Positions 8,757 to 14,604 of a stretch of DNA of 17,065 bases are shown in pieces; within the stretch, counting starts at the first letter, position 1, and every line of letters starts with the position of its first letter. This DNA is from JALGWA01 sp964604955 (GTDB lineage: Bacteria; Arandabacterota; Arandabacteria; Arandabacterales; JALGWA01): positions 1 through 17,065 of the forward strand of contig CAZSBE010000064.1 in the NCBI GenBank assembly GCA_964604955.1, read 5' to 3'. A model generated the notes under the pieces. That model searched no databases and was not told the origin of the DNA. It saw nothing but the letters and a program-made list of their open reading frames with translations. A program made the position numbers and the translations under genes.

Positions 8757-10044
8757 GCGCGAGTACAGGTCCCAGGTCAAGACCAAGGGCTTTATCATAG
8801 GCCTGATCCTGGCGCCCGCTATCATGAGCGGCAGCCTTATCGCCATGGCCATATTCAAGGACCGCGTCGACACCACCGACCAGGTCATTGCCGTTATGGA
8901 CCACTCCGGCTTGGTGGCCGAAGCGCTGGTCGAGGGGGCAGGAGAGAGAAACGCCGCAGCCGTCCACAACGATGACGGAGAGAAGGTCCGCCCGGCCTAC
9001 ATAATCGAGATCGTCCAGCCCGATACCACGAGGCCGGACCTTCAGAAGCTGGAGCTCTCCAACAGGGTCCGTGACGGGTCCCTTCATGCATTCGTCGAAA
9101 TAGGCCCCGACGTTATCCGGCCCGGAGAGGACGGCGAAGCCTACCGCATCGCGTACTACTCCGAGAACTCATCCATGGACGACTGCCGCGGGTGGATACA
9201 GTATCCCATCAACAATCATCTGCGCACCACGCGCATGGCCGCCGCGGGCATAGACGAATCTGAAGTCAACAACTTGCTCTTGTGGATAAACGTCGACCCC
9301 ATGGGCCTGGTTTCTGTGGACGAGGAGACCGGCGAAGTCAAGGATGCGAGAAGGGCCAGCGAAGGAGAGGCGATAGGGGCCCCCATTGCGCTCGTATTCC
9401 TGATGTTCATACTCACCATGATGGGCGCCGTGCCGCTACTGCAGGCGGTCATGGAAGAGAAGTCCCAGAGGATCGCCGAAGTGCTGCTCGGCTCGGTCAC
9501 GCCGTCGGAGTTCATGGCCGGCAAGGTGATCGGCGGCGTTGCCGTCTCCCTTACCGCGGCTACCGTATACGTAATAATCGGGGTAATTTCGATGAAGCGC
9601 GCGGGCATGACCGATTATGTCCCCTACGATGTCATACCGTGGTTCTTCGCGTTCCTCGTGCTCAATATTACGATGCTGGGGTCGGTGATGGCCGCCCTGG
9701 GTTCCGCATGCAACGACGCCAAGGAGGCGCAGTCCGCCACGATGCCGGCCCTGATGCCCCTCATGATCCCCATGTTCACGCTTATGCCCATCGCGATGGA
9801 GCCGAACGGCGCATTCGCTACAGCGTTGTCGCTGATACCGATATTCACGCCCGTAGTCATGCTGATGCGGCTGGCCGGGCCTGCGACGATACCGGCCTGG
9901 CAACCATGGGCGGGTCTTGCGGGGGTGCTCGCGGCGACCGCCATCGCCGTCTGGGGCGGCGGGCGCATCTTCCGCGTGGCCATCCTGATGCAGGGCAAGC
10001 CGTTCAAACTGGGCACCGTCATGCGCTGGGCGCTGCGCGGCTGA
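8731..10044 (+). CDS. ABC-2 type transporter permease, NatB-like
   Basis: A 437-aa membrane partner of the preceding ATPase. RBS GGGAGG (8719-8724) lies inside the ATPase gene, 6 bases before ATG. The cytosolic N-terminus (RKTLRIAKREYRSQVKTKG) is followed by a first helix (about 22-42), a large loop on the outer face (about 45-205), then a cluster of about five helices. Between them is the conserved cytosolic stretch EEKSQRIAEVLLGSVTPSEFMAGK, the hallmark of the NatB/YhaP (ABC2_membrane_3) family. A T-run (10045-10050) follows the stop at once, but the hairpin before it is poor. Confidence 0.9.
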   Translation: MRKTLRIAKREYRSQVKTKGFIIGLILAPAIMSGSLIAMAIFKDRVDTTDQVIAVMDHSGLVAEALVEGAGERNAAAVHNDDGEKVRPAYIIEIVQPDTTRPDLQKLELSNRVRDGSLHAFVEIGPDVIRPGEDGEAYRIAYYSENSSMDDCRGWIQYPINNHLRTTRMAAAGIDESEVNNLLLWINVDPMGLVSVDEETGEVKDARRASEGEAIGAPIALVFLMFILTMMGAVPLLQAVMEEKSQRIAEVLLGSVTPSEFMAGKVIGGVAVSLTAATVYVIIGVISMKRAGMTDYVPYDVIPWFFAFLVLNITMLGSVMAALGSACNDAKEAQSATMPALMPLMIPMFTLMPIAMEPNGAFATALSLIPIFTPVVMLMRLAGPATIPAWQPWAGLAGVLAATAIAVWGGGRIFRVAILMQGKPFKLGTVMRWALRG

Positions 10045-10051
10045 TTTTTTC

Positions 10052-10080
10052 TTGACATTTTCCCAAACATATAGTATTTT
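10052..10080 (+). promoter_or_regulatory. Sigma70 promoter of the ArsR-family gene
   Basis: A consensus TTGACA (10052-10057), an exact 17-base spacer and TATTTT (10075-10080). Predicted start near 10087, leaving a leader of about 32 bases. The -10 box lies inside the operator repeat, so a bound repressor would block polymerase. Confidence 0.7.
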
Positions 10081-10096
10081 AGTAATAACTAAAATA
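10075..10096. promoter_or_regulatory. ArsR operator candidate 1 (autoregulation)
   Basis: A perfect 9-bp inverted repeat, TATTTTAGT (10075-10083), AATA spacer, ACTAAAATA (10088-10096). It covers the -10 box and the likely transcription start. ArsR/SmtB repressors bind AT-rich imperfect palindromes of this size in their own promoters, so autorepression is the natural reading. Confidence 0.65.
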
Positions 10097-10118
10097 GTTA
10101 ACCGATAAGGCCGATGGT

Positions 10119-10547
10119 ATGAAGGTGAATGACGACTGCTGTGACATGTTCAAGGCGCTCTCCGCGAAGACCCGCGTCAAGATCCTGGAGGCCCTCAAGA
10201 ACAAGGGCCCGCTCGGGGCGAAGAAGATCGCCGTGATCGTGGGCGTTACGCCTGCCGCCGTGTCTCAGCACCTCAAGGTCTTGAAGCAGGCGGGCCTGGT
10301 AAGCAGCGAGCGCCATGGCTTCAGAATCCCCTATCAGGTGGACGTGGAGGCCATGCAGAACTGCCAGCATAAGCTCGTCGAGGTGTGTGCCTGCCGGCCC
10401 GGTGACGCCTGCGGCCCTCCCAGTGTGATCATGATGAGAAAGAGACCTACGCTCAGCGAGCTCGAGGCTTACAGAAAGCGCCTCGAGAAGGAACTCAAGG
10501 CCGTCAACCAGAGAATAGAGAAACTCGAGCAAAAGAAGGGTGGGTAA
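10119..10547 (+). CDS. ArsR/SmtB-family regulator with Cys-rich tail and coiled coil
   Basis: A 142-aa winged-helix transcription factor. Residues about 8-75 form the ArsR fold: FKALSAKTRVKILEAL, then recognition helix region TPAAVSQHLKVLKQAGLV and wing SSERHGFRIPYQVD. Cysteines are at 7, 8, 82, 90, 92 and 98; the C7-C8 pair and the NCQHKLVEVCACRPGDAC cluster are plausible metal or metalloid ligands. The classical ELCVCDL motif on the recognition side is absent, so its sensing site differs from plasmid ArsR. Residues about 110-140 form a charged coiled coil, unusual for short ArsR proteins. RBS is weak (AAGG, 10107-10110). It heads a possible three-gene unit and very likely represses itself. 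The inducer is unknown; arsenite, another thiophilic metal or an oxidant are possible. Confidence 0.88.
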   Translation: MKVNDDCCDMFKALSAKTRVKILEALKNKGPLGAKKIAVIVGVTPAAVSQHLKVLKQAGLVSSERHGFRIPYQVDVEAMQNCQHKLVEVCACRPGDACGPPSVIMMRKRPTLSELEAYRKRLEKELKAVNQRIEKLEQKKGG

Positions 10548-10561
10548 TTTTTTTATGTTTG

Positions 10562-10583
10562 TCGTTAAGTTACTACTTAAATG
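10562..10583. promoter_or_regulatory. ArsR operator candidate 2, upstream of the small Cys protein
   Basis: TCGTTAAGT (10562-10570), TACT spacer, ACTTAAATG (10575-10583). The inner six bases of each arm form a perfect inverted repeat. The site has the same 9-4-9 spacing as the site at 10075 and shares 6 of 9 and 7 of 9 bases with its arms. A further half-site-like CTTAATG follows at 10584-10590. No strong promoter hexamers were found; TTGTCG (10559-10564) with CTTAAT at 19-base spacing is marginal. Confidence 0.45.
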
Positions 10584-10595
10584 CTTAATGCGTCC

Positions 10596-10633
10596 CGCGG
10601 CGAGTGTCGGGTACCGGTACCGGCACGGCCGCG
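10596..10633 (+). promoter_or_regulatory. Stable leader hairpin before the 62-aa gene
   Basis: CGCGGC (10596-10601) pairs with GCCGCG (10628-10633), and GTGTCGG (10604-10610) pairs with CCGGCAC (10620-10626) with one G-U pair. A small internal loop separates the two stems. The terminal loop lies within the palindrome GGTACCGGTACC. The RBS begins 3 bases after the hairpin. It could set translation efficiency, stabilise a processed mRNA or be an attenuator; no T-run follows. Confidence 0.45.
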
Positions 10634-10635
10634 TG

Positions 10636-10646
10636 AAAGGGGGTGA
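10636..10646 (+). promoter_or_regulatory. Strong RBS that decides the start at 10652
   Basis: AAAGGGGGTGA is close to the ideal AAGGAGGTGA and stands 8 bases before ATG 10652. An in-frame GTG at 10643 lies inside it and so is unlikely to be the start. Confidence 0.6.
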
Positions 10647-10651
10647 GTAGG

Positions 10652-10840
10652 ATGTGTTGTGAACCCAGGGTTGTCAAGACCTCGCGCGATTCCGACTGTT
10701 GTTGCTGCGAGCCGGGACACGTGGTCCGCCGGTTTGTGTCTTCGAAAGAGGAAGCAGACAGGCTCGCGAGGTACAGGGACCAGCTCGAGAAGGAGATCGC
10801 CGGTATAGACGAGCGCATTGAAGAGCTCAAGAAGGAGTAG
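10652..10840 (+). CDS. Small Cys-rich coiled-coil protein (62 aa)
   Basis: The first 20 residues hold six cysteines: C2-C3 and a run of four, C16-C19. Both groups sit in a repeated CCEP motif (MCCEP and CCCCEP). Residues about 28-62 are a charged amphipathic helix (SSKEEADRLARYRDQLEKEIAGIDERIEELKKE). There is no signal peptide or membrane segment, so it is probably cytosolic. The layout of a Cys-rich head plus EELKK coiled coil recalls small proteins of the DUF5320 kind often found near ArsR regulators; this is from memory and only a resemblance. The regulator just upstream ends in a similar coiled coil, so the two might interact. Inferred role: metal or metalloid buffer, or a partner of the regulator. 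Confidence 0.7.
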   Translation: MCCEPRVVKTSRDSDCCCCEPGHVVRRFVSSKEEADRLARYRDQLEKEIAGIDERIEELKKE

Positions 10841-10856
10841 GACCGGGGCGCTTCCC

Positions 10857-10878
10857 GCGGGGGCGGACGCGCCCCCGC
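10857..10878 (+). promoter_or_regulatory. 9-bp GC hairpin between the two Cys-rich genes
   Basis: GCGGGGGCG (10857-10865), loop GACG, CGCCCCCGC (10870-10878), perfect pairing. It begins 16 bases after the stop at 10840 and is not followed by a T-run. It may be a partial terminator or a processing/stability element setting different levels of the two products. Confidence 0.4.
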
Positions 10879-10932
10879 CGGAGCACTTACCGGATTGGAT
10901 TGAACAGACCCCTGACAGAAGGAGATCCCGAC

Positions 10933-11289
10933 ATGAGGACATTCCGCCGGAAGATCGCAGTTACGCCGTTGCTCCTGTCGATGGCGCTCATTGCCCTGGG
11001 CATTCCCGCAACCGCCCAGGAGGTATACCAGCAGAACAGCAGCCAGGCATGCTGCGCCGGCCAGATGGCTGCCGCAATTCAATCCCCGGCGCCCTCGGGC
11101 GGCGCCGCCGGCCACACCTGCTGCCCGGACGAACAGGCCCCGGGGCTGCAGGCCGACTGCTGCCGGGCCGACGGGGCCGATCAAGCCCGGTGCGCCGCCG
11201 ATTGCGAGACTGAATGTGCGGGGCAGCCGTGTGTGCCCCCGCAGGGGTGCCGTCCGGGGCCGCAGAATGCCCCGGGTTGTTGCCCATAG
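10933..11289 (+). CDS. Secreted Cys-rich protein of unknown function
   Basis: A 118-aa protein. The ATG at 10933 follows AGAAGGAGAT by a few bases; an in-frame TTG at 10900 lacks such a site. Residues 1-28 are a clear Sec signal peptide: RR-K, hydrophobic TPLLLSMALIALGIP, then ATA cleavage before QE. No lipobox is seen. The mature 90 residues contain 13 cysteines, including four CC pairs (ACCAG, HTCCP, DCCRA, GCCP), and are rich in Ala, Gly, Pro and Gln. Such composition suits a disordered or disulfide-knotted extracytoplasmic metal binder. I know no family for it. It lies 92 bases after the 62-aa gene on the same strand and could share its transcript. Low-complexity Cys/Pro composition makes distant homology hard to judge. 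Confidence 0.72.
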   Translation: MRTFRRKIAVTPLLLSMALIALGIPATAQEVYQQNSSQACCAGQMAAAIQSPAPSGGAAGHTCCPDEQAPGLQADCCRADGADQARCAADCETECAGQPCVPPQGCRPGPQNAPGCCP

Positions 11290-11320
11290 GGTGGGGTGTC
11301 GGTGGCAGAGGCGCTCAAAC

Positions 11321-11348
11321 GGGCCCCGGTTCCCGAAGGCCGGGGCCC
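11321..11348 (+). terminator. Terminator-like hairpin after the Cys-rich genes
   Basis: GGGCCCCGG (11321-11329) pairs perfectly with CCGGGGCCC (11340-11348) around a 10-base loop. It lies 31 bases after the stop at 11289 and just before the next promoter. Only CCTTGGG follows, so the U-tract is lacking. Confidence 0.5.
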
Positions 11349-11356
11349 CTTGGGCC

Positions 11357-11385
11357 TTGACCCGGAAGCCCCCCGGTTATATGCT
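11357..11385 (+). promoter_or_regulatory. Sigma70-like promoter of ftcD
   Basis: TTGACC (11357-11362, 5 of 6), a 17-base spacer and TATGCT (11380-11385, 4 of 6). The start would be near 11392, about 48 bases before the ATG at 11440. Confidence 0.55.
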
Positions 11386-11439
11386 TCAGGGAGCACATAG
11401 GTCAACCGCACGGGCAGGTTCAAACACGGAGTGGCAGGA

Positions 11440-13119
11440 ATGAGAAAACTGGTTGAATGCGTCCCGAATTTCAGCGAAGGGCGCGACATGGCCAAGATCG
11501 GCGAGATCACCGCGGAGATCAGCGCGACAGAGGGCGCGACGCTCCTCGACGTGGACCCGGGCAAAGACACGAACCGCACCGTTGTCACCATGGTGGGCTC
11601 CCCGGAAGCCGTCGTCGAAGCCGCCTTCCGCGCCATACGCAAGGCCGCGGAAGTCATCGACATGTCCCGGCACAAGGGCGCACATGCCCGCATGGGAGCA
11701 ACCGACGTCTGCCCGTTCGTTCCCGTCTCCGGTGTCACGATGGACGACTGCGTCGAACTGGCCAGGAAGCTCGGCAGGCGCGTAGGCGATGAGCTGGGAA
11801 TCCCCGTTTATCTATACGAGTACGCCGCCTCCAGGCCCGAGTGGAAGAACCTCGCCAATGTGAGGGCCGGTGAATACGAGGGGCTCGCGGCCAGGTTCGA
11901 CAAGCCCGGGTGGAAGCCCGATTTCGGACCGGCAGAGTTCAATCCCCGCGCGGGGGCGACTGCGATCGGCGCCCGGGAGTTTCTCATCGCCTACAATGTC
12001 AACCTCAACACCCGCGACACCGGCATCGCCAAGGAGATAGCCTTCTCCATACGCGAGAAGGGCCGGGTCAAGCGCGACAAGAACCGCAAGGTCGTTCGTG
12101 ACGAAAACGGCGAGGCGCTGCGCGTGCCGGGCAAGTTCAAGGACTGTAAGGCCGTGGGGTGGTACATGGAGGACTTCGGCAGGGCGCAGATCTCCATCAA
12201 TATGACCAATTACAATGTCTCGCCCCCCCATCTCATATTCGACGAGTGCTGCAGGCTCGCCGAGGACCTCGGGGTTCGCGTGACGGGCAGCGAGCTCGTC
12301 GGCCTGATACCGCTCGAGGCCCTGCTCCAGGCGGGAAGGCACTACCTGAAAAAGCAGGGCAGGACCATGGGCGTTCCCGAGGAAGAGCTCATACATATCG
12401 CGGTTCTGTCGCTGGGCCTGGGCGACCTCTATCCGTTCGAGAACGACAAGAAGATCATCGAGTACCAGGTCTCATCGGGTGGGGGCCTTGTCGACATGAA
12501 ATTAGCGGATTTCACCAACCTTCTCTCCACCGATTCGCCGGCCCCGGGAGGCGGCAGCGTCGCGGCCCTGTGCGGCGCCCTGAGCGGAGCGCTCTCGTCC
12601 ATGGTGGGGGCTCTCACCCACGGCAAGAAGGGCTATGAGGCGGCCTTCAAAGAGGTTGAAGCAATCGGCGTCGAGGGACAGCGGCTCAAGGACGAGTTCC
12701 TGGCGGACGTCGACCGCGACACCGAAGCCTTCAACAACGTCATGGCGGCCATGCGCCTTCCCAAGAAGACGGATGAGGATAAGGCAGCCAGGGCGGCGGC
12801 CATGGACGAGGCCAACAAAGAGGCGACGCTGGTCCCCCTCAACGTGCTCCGCCGCACCAGGGAGGCGGCCCTGATTGCGCGCCGGATTGCCGGAATAGGC
12901 AACAGGAACTCGGTGAGCGACGCCGGCGTCGCGGCACTGACCGCACGGACCGCTGCCGAGGGCGCGTATCTCAACGTAGCCATAAACCTGCCGGGCATTG
13001 AAGACGGGAAATTCAGGGCCGAGACCCTTGCCGAAGCCGCGGAGATTCGCAGGGAAGTCGTCGAGCACACCGAAGAGACCGTCCGGCTGGCGGAGAAGAC
13101 CATCTCGGAGATGAAATAG
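11440..13119 (+). CDS. ftcD: Bifunctional glutamate formimidoyltransferase / formimidoyl-THF cyclodeaminase
   Basis: A 559-aa fused enzyme of histidine degradation. It moves the formimino group from formiminoglutamate to tetrahydrofolate, then releases ammonia to give 5,10-methenyl-THF. The N-terminus RKLVECVPNFSEGRD is the family signature. His82 in HKGAHARMG lies where the catalytic His of the mammalian transferase is. The transferase part covers about 1-325. The cyclodeaminase part begins near 352 (LADFTNLLSTDSPAPGGGSVAALCGALSGAL) and is an all-helical domain to the end. The ATG at 11440 follows GGAG (11428-11431) by 8 bases; a GTG three codons earlier overlaps that RBS. Both halves look complete and in frame. 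It stands alone: no other hut gene is visible, and it has its own likely promoter. The tail-to-tail gap to the next gene is 6 bases. Confidence 0.95.
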   Translation: MRKLVECVPNFSEGRDMAKIGEITAEISATEGATLLDVDPGKDTNRTVVTMVGSPEAVVEAAFRAIRKAAEVIDMSRHKGAHARMGATDVCPFVPVSGVTMDDCVELARKLGRRVGDELGIPVYLYEYAASRPEWKNLANVRAGEYEGLAARFDKPGWKPDFGPAEFNPRAGATAIGAREFLIAYNVNLNTRDTGIAKEIAFSIREKGRVKRDKNRKVVRDENGEALRVPGKFKDCKAVGWYMEDFGRAQISINMTNYNVSPPHLIFDECCRLAEDLGVRVTGSELVGLIPLEALLQAGRHYLKKQGRTMGVPEEELIHIAVLSLGLGDLYPFENDKKIIEYQVSSGGGLVDMKLADFTNLLSTDSPAPGGGSVAALCGALSGALSSMVGALTHGKKGYEAAFKEVEAIGVEGQRLKDEFLADVDRDTEAFNNVMAAMRLPKKTDEDKAARAAAMDEANKEATLVPLNVLRRTREAALIARRIAGIGNRNSVSDAGVAALTARTAAEGAYLNVAINLPGIEDGKFRAETLAEAAEIRREVVEHTEETVRLAEKTISEMK

Positions 13120-13125
13120 CGCGGC

Positions 13126-13470
13126 CTATTCCTCCCGCAGCAGGCCTATCGTCTCATAGGCATGGCGAAGATGGGGAATGACAATGCTCCCGCCTACGAC
13201 GAGCGCCACGTTGAGCGCATCGTAAAGTTCTTCATCCGTATAGCCTGCCTTCACGCACTCGATCAGATGATAGTCGATACAGTCATTGCAGCGGAGCACC
13301 GCTGAGGCCACCAGGCCGAGAAGCTCCTTGGTCTTTCCGGGCAGCGCCCCGTCCTCATACGCCGCCCCGTCCAGCCTGAAGAAACGCCTCGTCCCCAGGT
13401 GGCCGCTCTCGAGAATCTTCTCGTTCGCCCGCTCGCGACGCTTCCGGAATTCGTCAAGACGCGAACTCAT
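13126..13470 (-). CDS. AhpD-like carboxymuconolactone decarboxylase family protein
   Basis: A 114-aa all-helical protein. It carries the family's redox motif CxxCxxxH as C61-N-D-C64-I-D-Y-H68, followed by AGYTDEELYDALNVALVVGG. In AhpD-type members the Cys pair and His transfer electrons to peroxiredoxins, so this is probably a small cytosolic alkylhydroperoxidase-like disulfide reductase rather than a true decarboxylase. The RBS AGGAGGGG lies a few bases upstream of ATG on the minus strand. It is a single gene, convergent with ftcD and divergent from the unknown gene at 13622. Length is usual for the family. No peroxiredoxin gene is visible in the window. Confidence 0.88.
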   Translation of the reverse strand: MSSRLDEFRKRRERANEKILESGHLGTRRFFRLDGAAYEDGALPGKTKELLGLVASAVLRCNDCIDYHLIECVKAGYTDEELYDALNVALVVGGSIVIPHLRHAYETIGLLREE

Positions 13471-13553
13471 ATGTCCCCTCCTGTTCCCTTATCGGTAGAC
13501 CGTCCGGGAACACATTCTACTTCACATTGAGAGCACCCGCAACGCCCCTGCCA

Positions 13554-13588
13554 TATCGGATTAATGCCGGCCACATGCGCTTCCGATA
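13554..13588. promoter_or_regulatory. Inverted repeat TATCGGA/TCCGATA in a divergent intergenic region
   Basis: TATCGGA (13554-13560) and TCCGATA (13582-13588) are exact inverted copies with a 21-base spacer, lying between two divergent genes. Further ATCGG copies occur at 13491 and 13605. A regulator site is possible; no promoter hexamers could be fixed. Confidence 0.25.
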
Positions 13589-13621
13589 AAGGACTAGTGA
13601 GGGCAATCGGAAGGAGATGTC

Positions 13622-14092
13622 ATGGTACAGTTCAGGTCATCGCGCTGGTTCGCCATGTTCCCCGATGAATGGGGCATTCTGGATGAAGAGACACTGAAAG
13701 CGGCGCTGGGCATGCCCGAGGAGCGCTTCGCCACGGTCATGGAGGCCCTCCGGCTGGACAATATCGAGATATTCGCGCGCCGCTATGGTTTCGGTTCCCT
13801 CCAGATCGGCTACAATTGCACGGAGAGCGGCACCCTCACCCACGAGGACGTGCTCGACGCCGCGAGCGAGAACATCGAGGCGGGCATCCCCTACCGGGAA
13901 GTGGCCACGGAGCATCTTGCCGGCGTCCTTTTCGAGTACATGCAGGAGGGCACCTTTCAGAGGGAGTGGTATCTCCGGACAGGAGACACCCTGTTCAAGA
14001 TATCCTACGAGTGCGACTTCGAGTACAAGGAAGCGGAAAGAGCCGAAGTGGACCTCATCGTAGAAAACCTCCAGCTCGCCGACCCGGTCTAG
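13622..14092 (+). CDS. Conserved-looking protein of unknown function
   Basis: A 156-aa protein I do not recognise. ATG follows GGAAGGAGAT closely. No signal peptide, membrane helix or coiled coil is seen. It is acidic, with many Glu and Asp and a regular helix/strand pattern: WFAMFPDEWGILDEETLKAALG, then IEIFARRYGFGSLQIGYN and a C-terminal strand-rich part LFKISYECDFEYKEAERAEVDLI. Its only two cysteines are isolated. Codon use matches the neighbours, which supports a real gene. It leads a run of three plus-strand genes; the following gene, 84 bases later, has its own promoter candidate, so they need not be one operon. Confidence 0.75.
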   Translation: MVQFRSSRWFAMFPDEWGILDEETLKAALGMPEERFATVMEALRLDNIEIFARRYGFGSLQIGYNCTESGTLTHEDVLDAASENIEAGIPYREVATEHLAGVLFEYMQEGTFQREWYLRTGDTLFKISYECDFEYKEAERAEVDLIVENLQLADPV

Positions 14093-14108
14093 CCACGCCA
14101 CAAACCAT

Positions 14109-14138
14109 TTGATTTCCCCCGCCGACCGGTTGTATTGT
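14109..14138 (+). promoter_or_regulatory. Possible sigma70-like promoter before the NTF2-like gene
   Basis: TTGATT (14109-14114, 4 of 6), an 18-base spacer and TATTGT (14133-14138, 4 of 6), about 39 bases upstream of ATG 14177. Moderate pattern match. Confidence 0.4.
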
Positions 14139-14176
14139 ATTCGAGCGGCTTCCCCTGGTTTCCCAAGGAGGGCCCC

Positions 14177-14578
14177 ATGGCCGACATTGAACGCGACCGC
14201 GAAGAGATCGCGCAGATCCTGAAAGATATCAACAGGGCATGGACCGGCGGAAAGGCAGACGAGCTGCGCAGGTACTTCCATGAAGACATGATCATCGCGC
14301 AGCCTGGCTTCGGCATACGCGGTGAAGGCAGGAACGCCTGCATCGATTCCTACAGAGAATTCGCGGGCATGGCGAGCATCCTGGACCTCAAGGAATCACA
14401 GCAAGTCGTGCTGGTCTGGGGCGACACCGCCGTCGCCAGCTATAAGTTCGAAATAGAATACGAGCTCGACGGCCAGGCGCATCAGGATGCCGGCTACGAC
14501 CTGTTCGTATTCACCCGGCTGGACGGCAGCTGGCTCGCGGTCTGGAGGACCATTCTCCCCGTGCCCGACATGCCGTAG
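14177..14578 (+). CDS. NTF2-like / SnoaL-like (DUF4440-type) protein
   Basis: A 133-aa small alpha+beta barrel protein. The order fits the NTF2-like fold: a first helix (REEIAQILKDINRAWTGGKADELRRYFHEDMIIAQPG), the RGEGRNACIDSYREFAG helix, then long strands (QQVVLVWGDTAVASYKFEIEYELDG, YDLFVFTRLDGSWLAVWRTILPV). Such proteins bind small ligands or act as isomerases or hydrolases; no catalytic set can be fixed here. Start chosen at 14177 because AAGGAGGG (14165-14172) precedes it by 4 bases; an upstream in-frame TTG at 14135 has none and lies in the promoter candidate. The channel gene follows after 26 bases, so the two are probably co-transcribed. Confidence 0.8.
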   Translation: MADIERDREEIAQILKDINRAWTGGKADELRRYFHEDMIIAQPGFGIRGEGRNACIDSYREFAGMASILDLKESQQVVLVWGDTAVASYKFEIEYELDGQAHQDAGYDLFVFTRLDGSWLAVWRTILPVPDMP

Positions 14579-14604
14579 GCCGAATCTGAGCAAGGGAGCG
14601 CCGG

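Noticed and set aside
11380..11430. GGTTCAAAC resembling a tRNA T-loop before ftcD
   Set aside because: No T-stem pairing, anticodon arm or acceptor stem can be formed around it.
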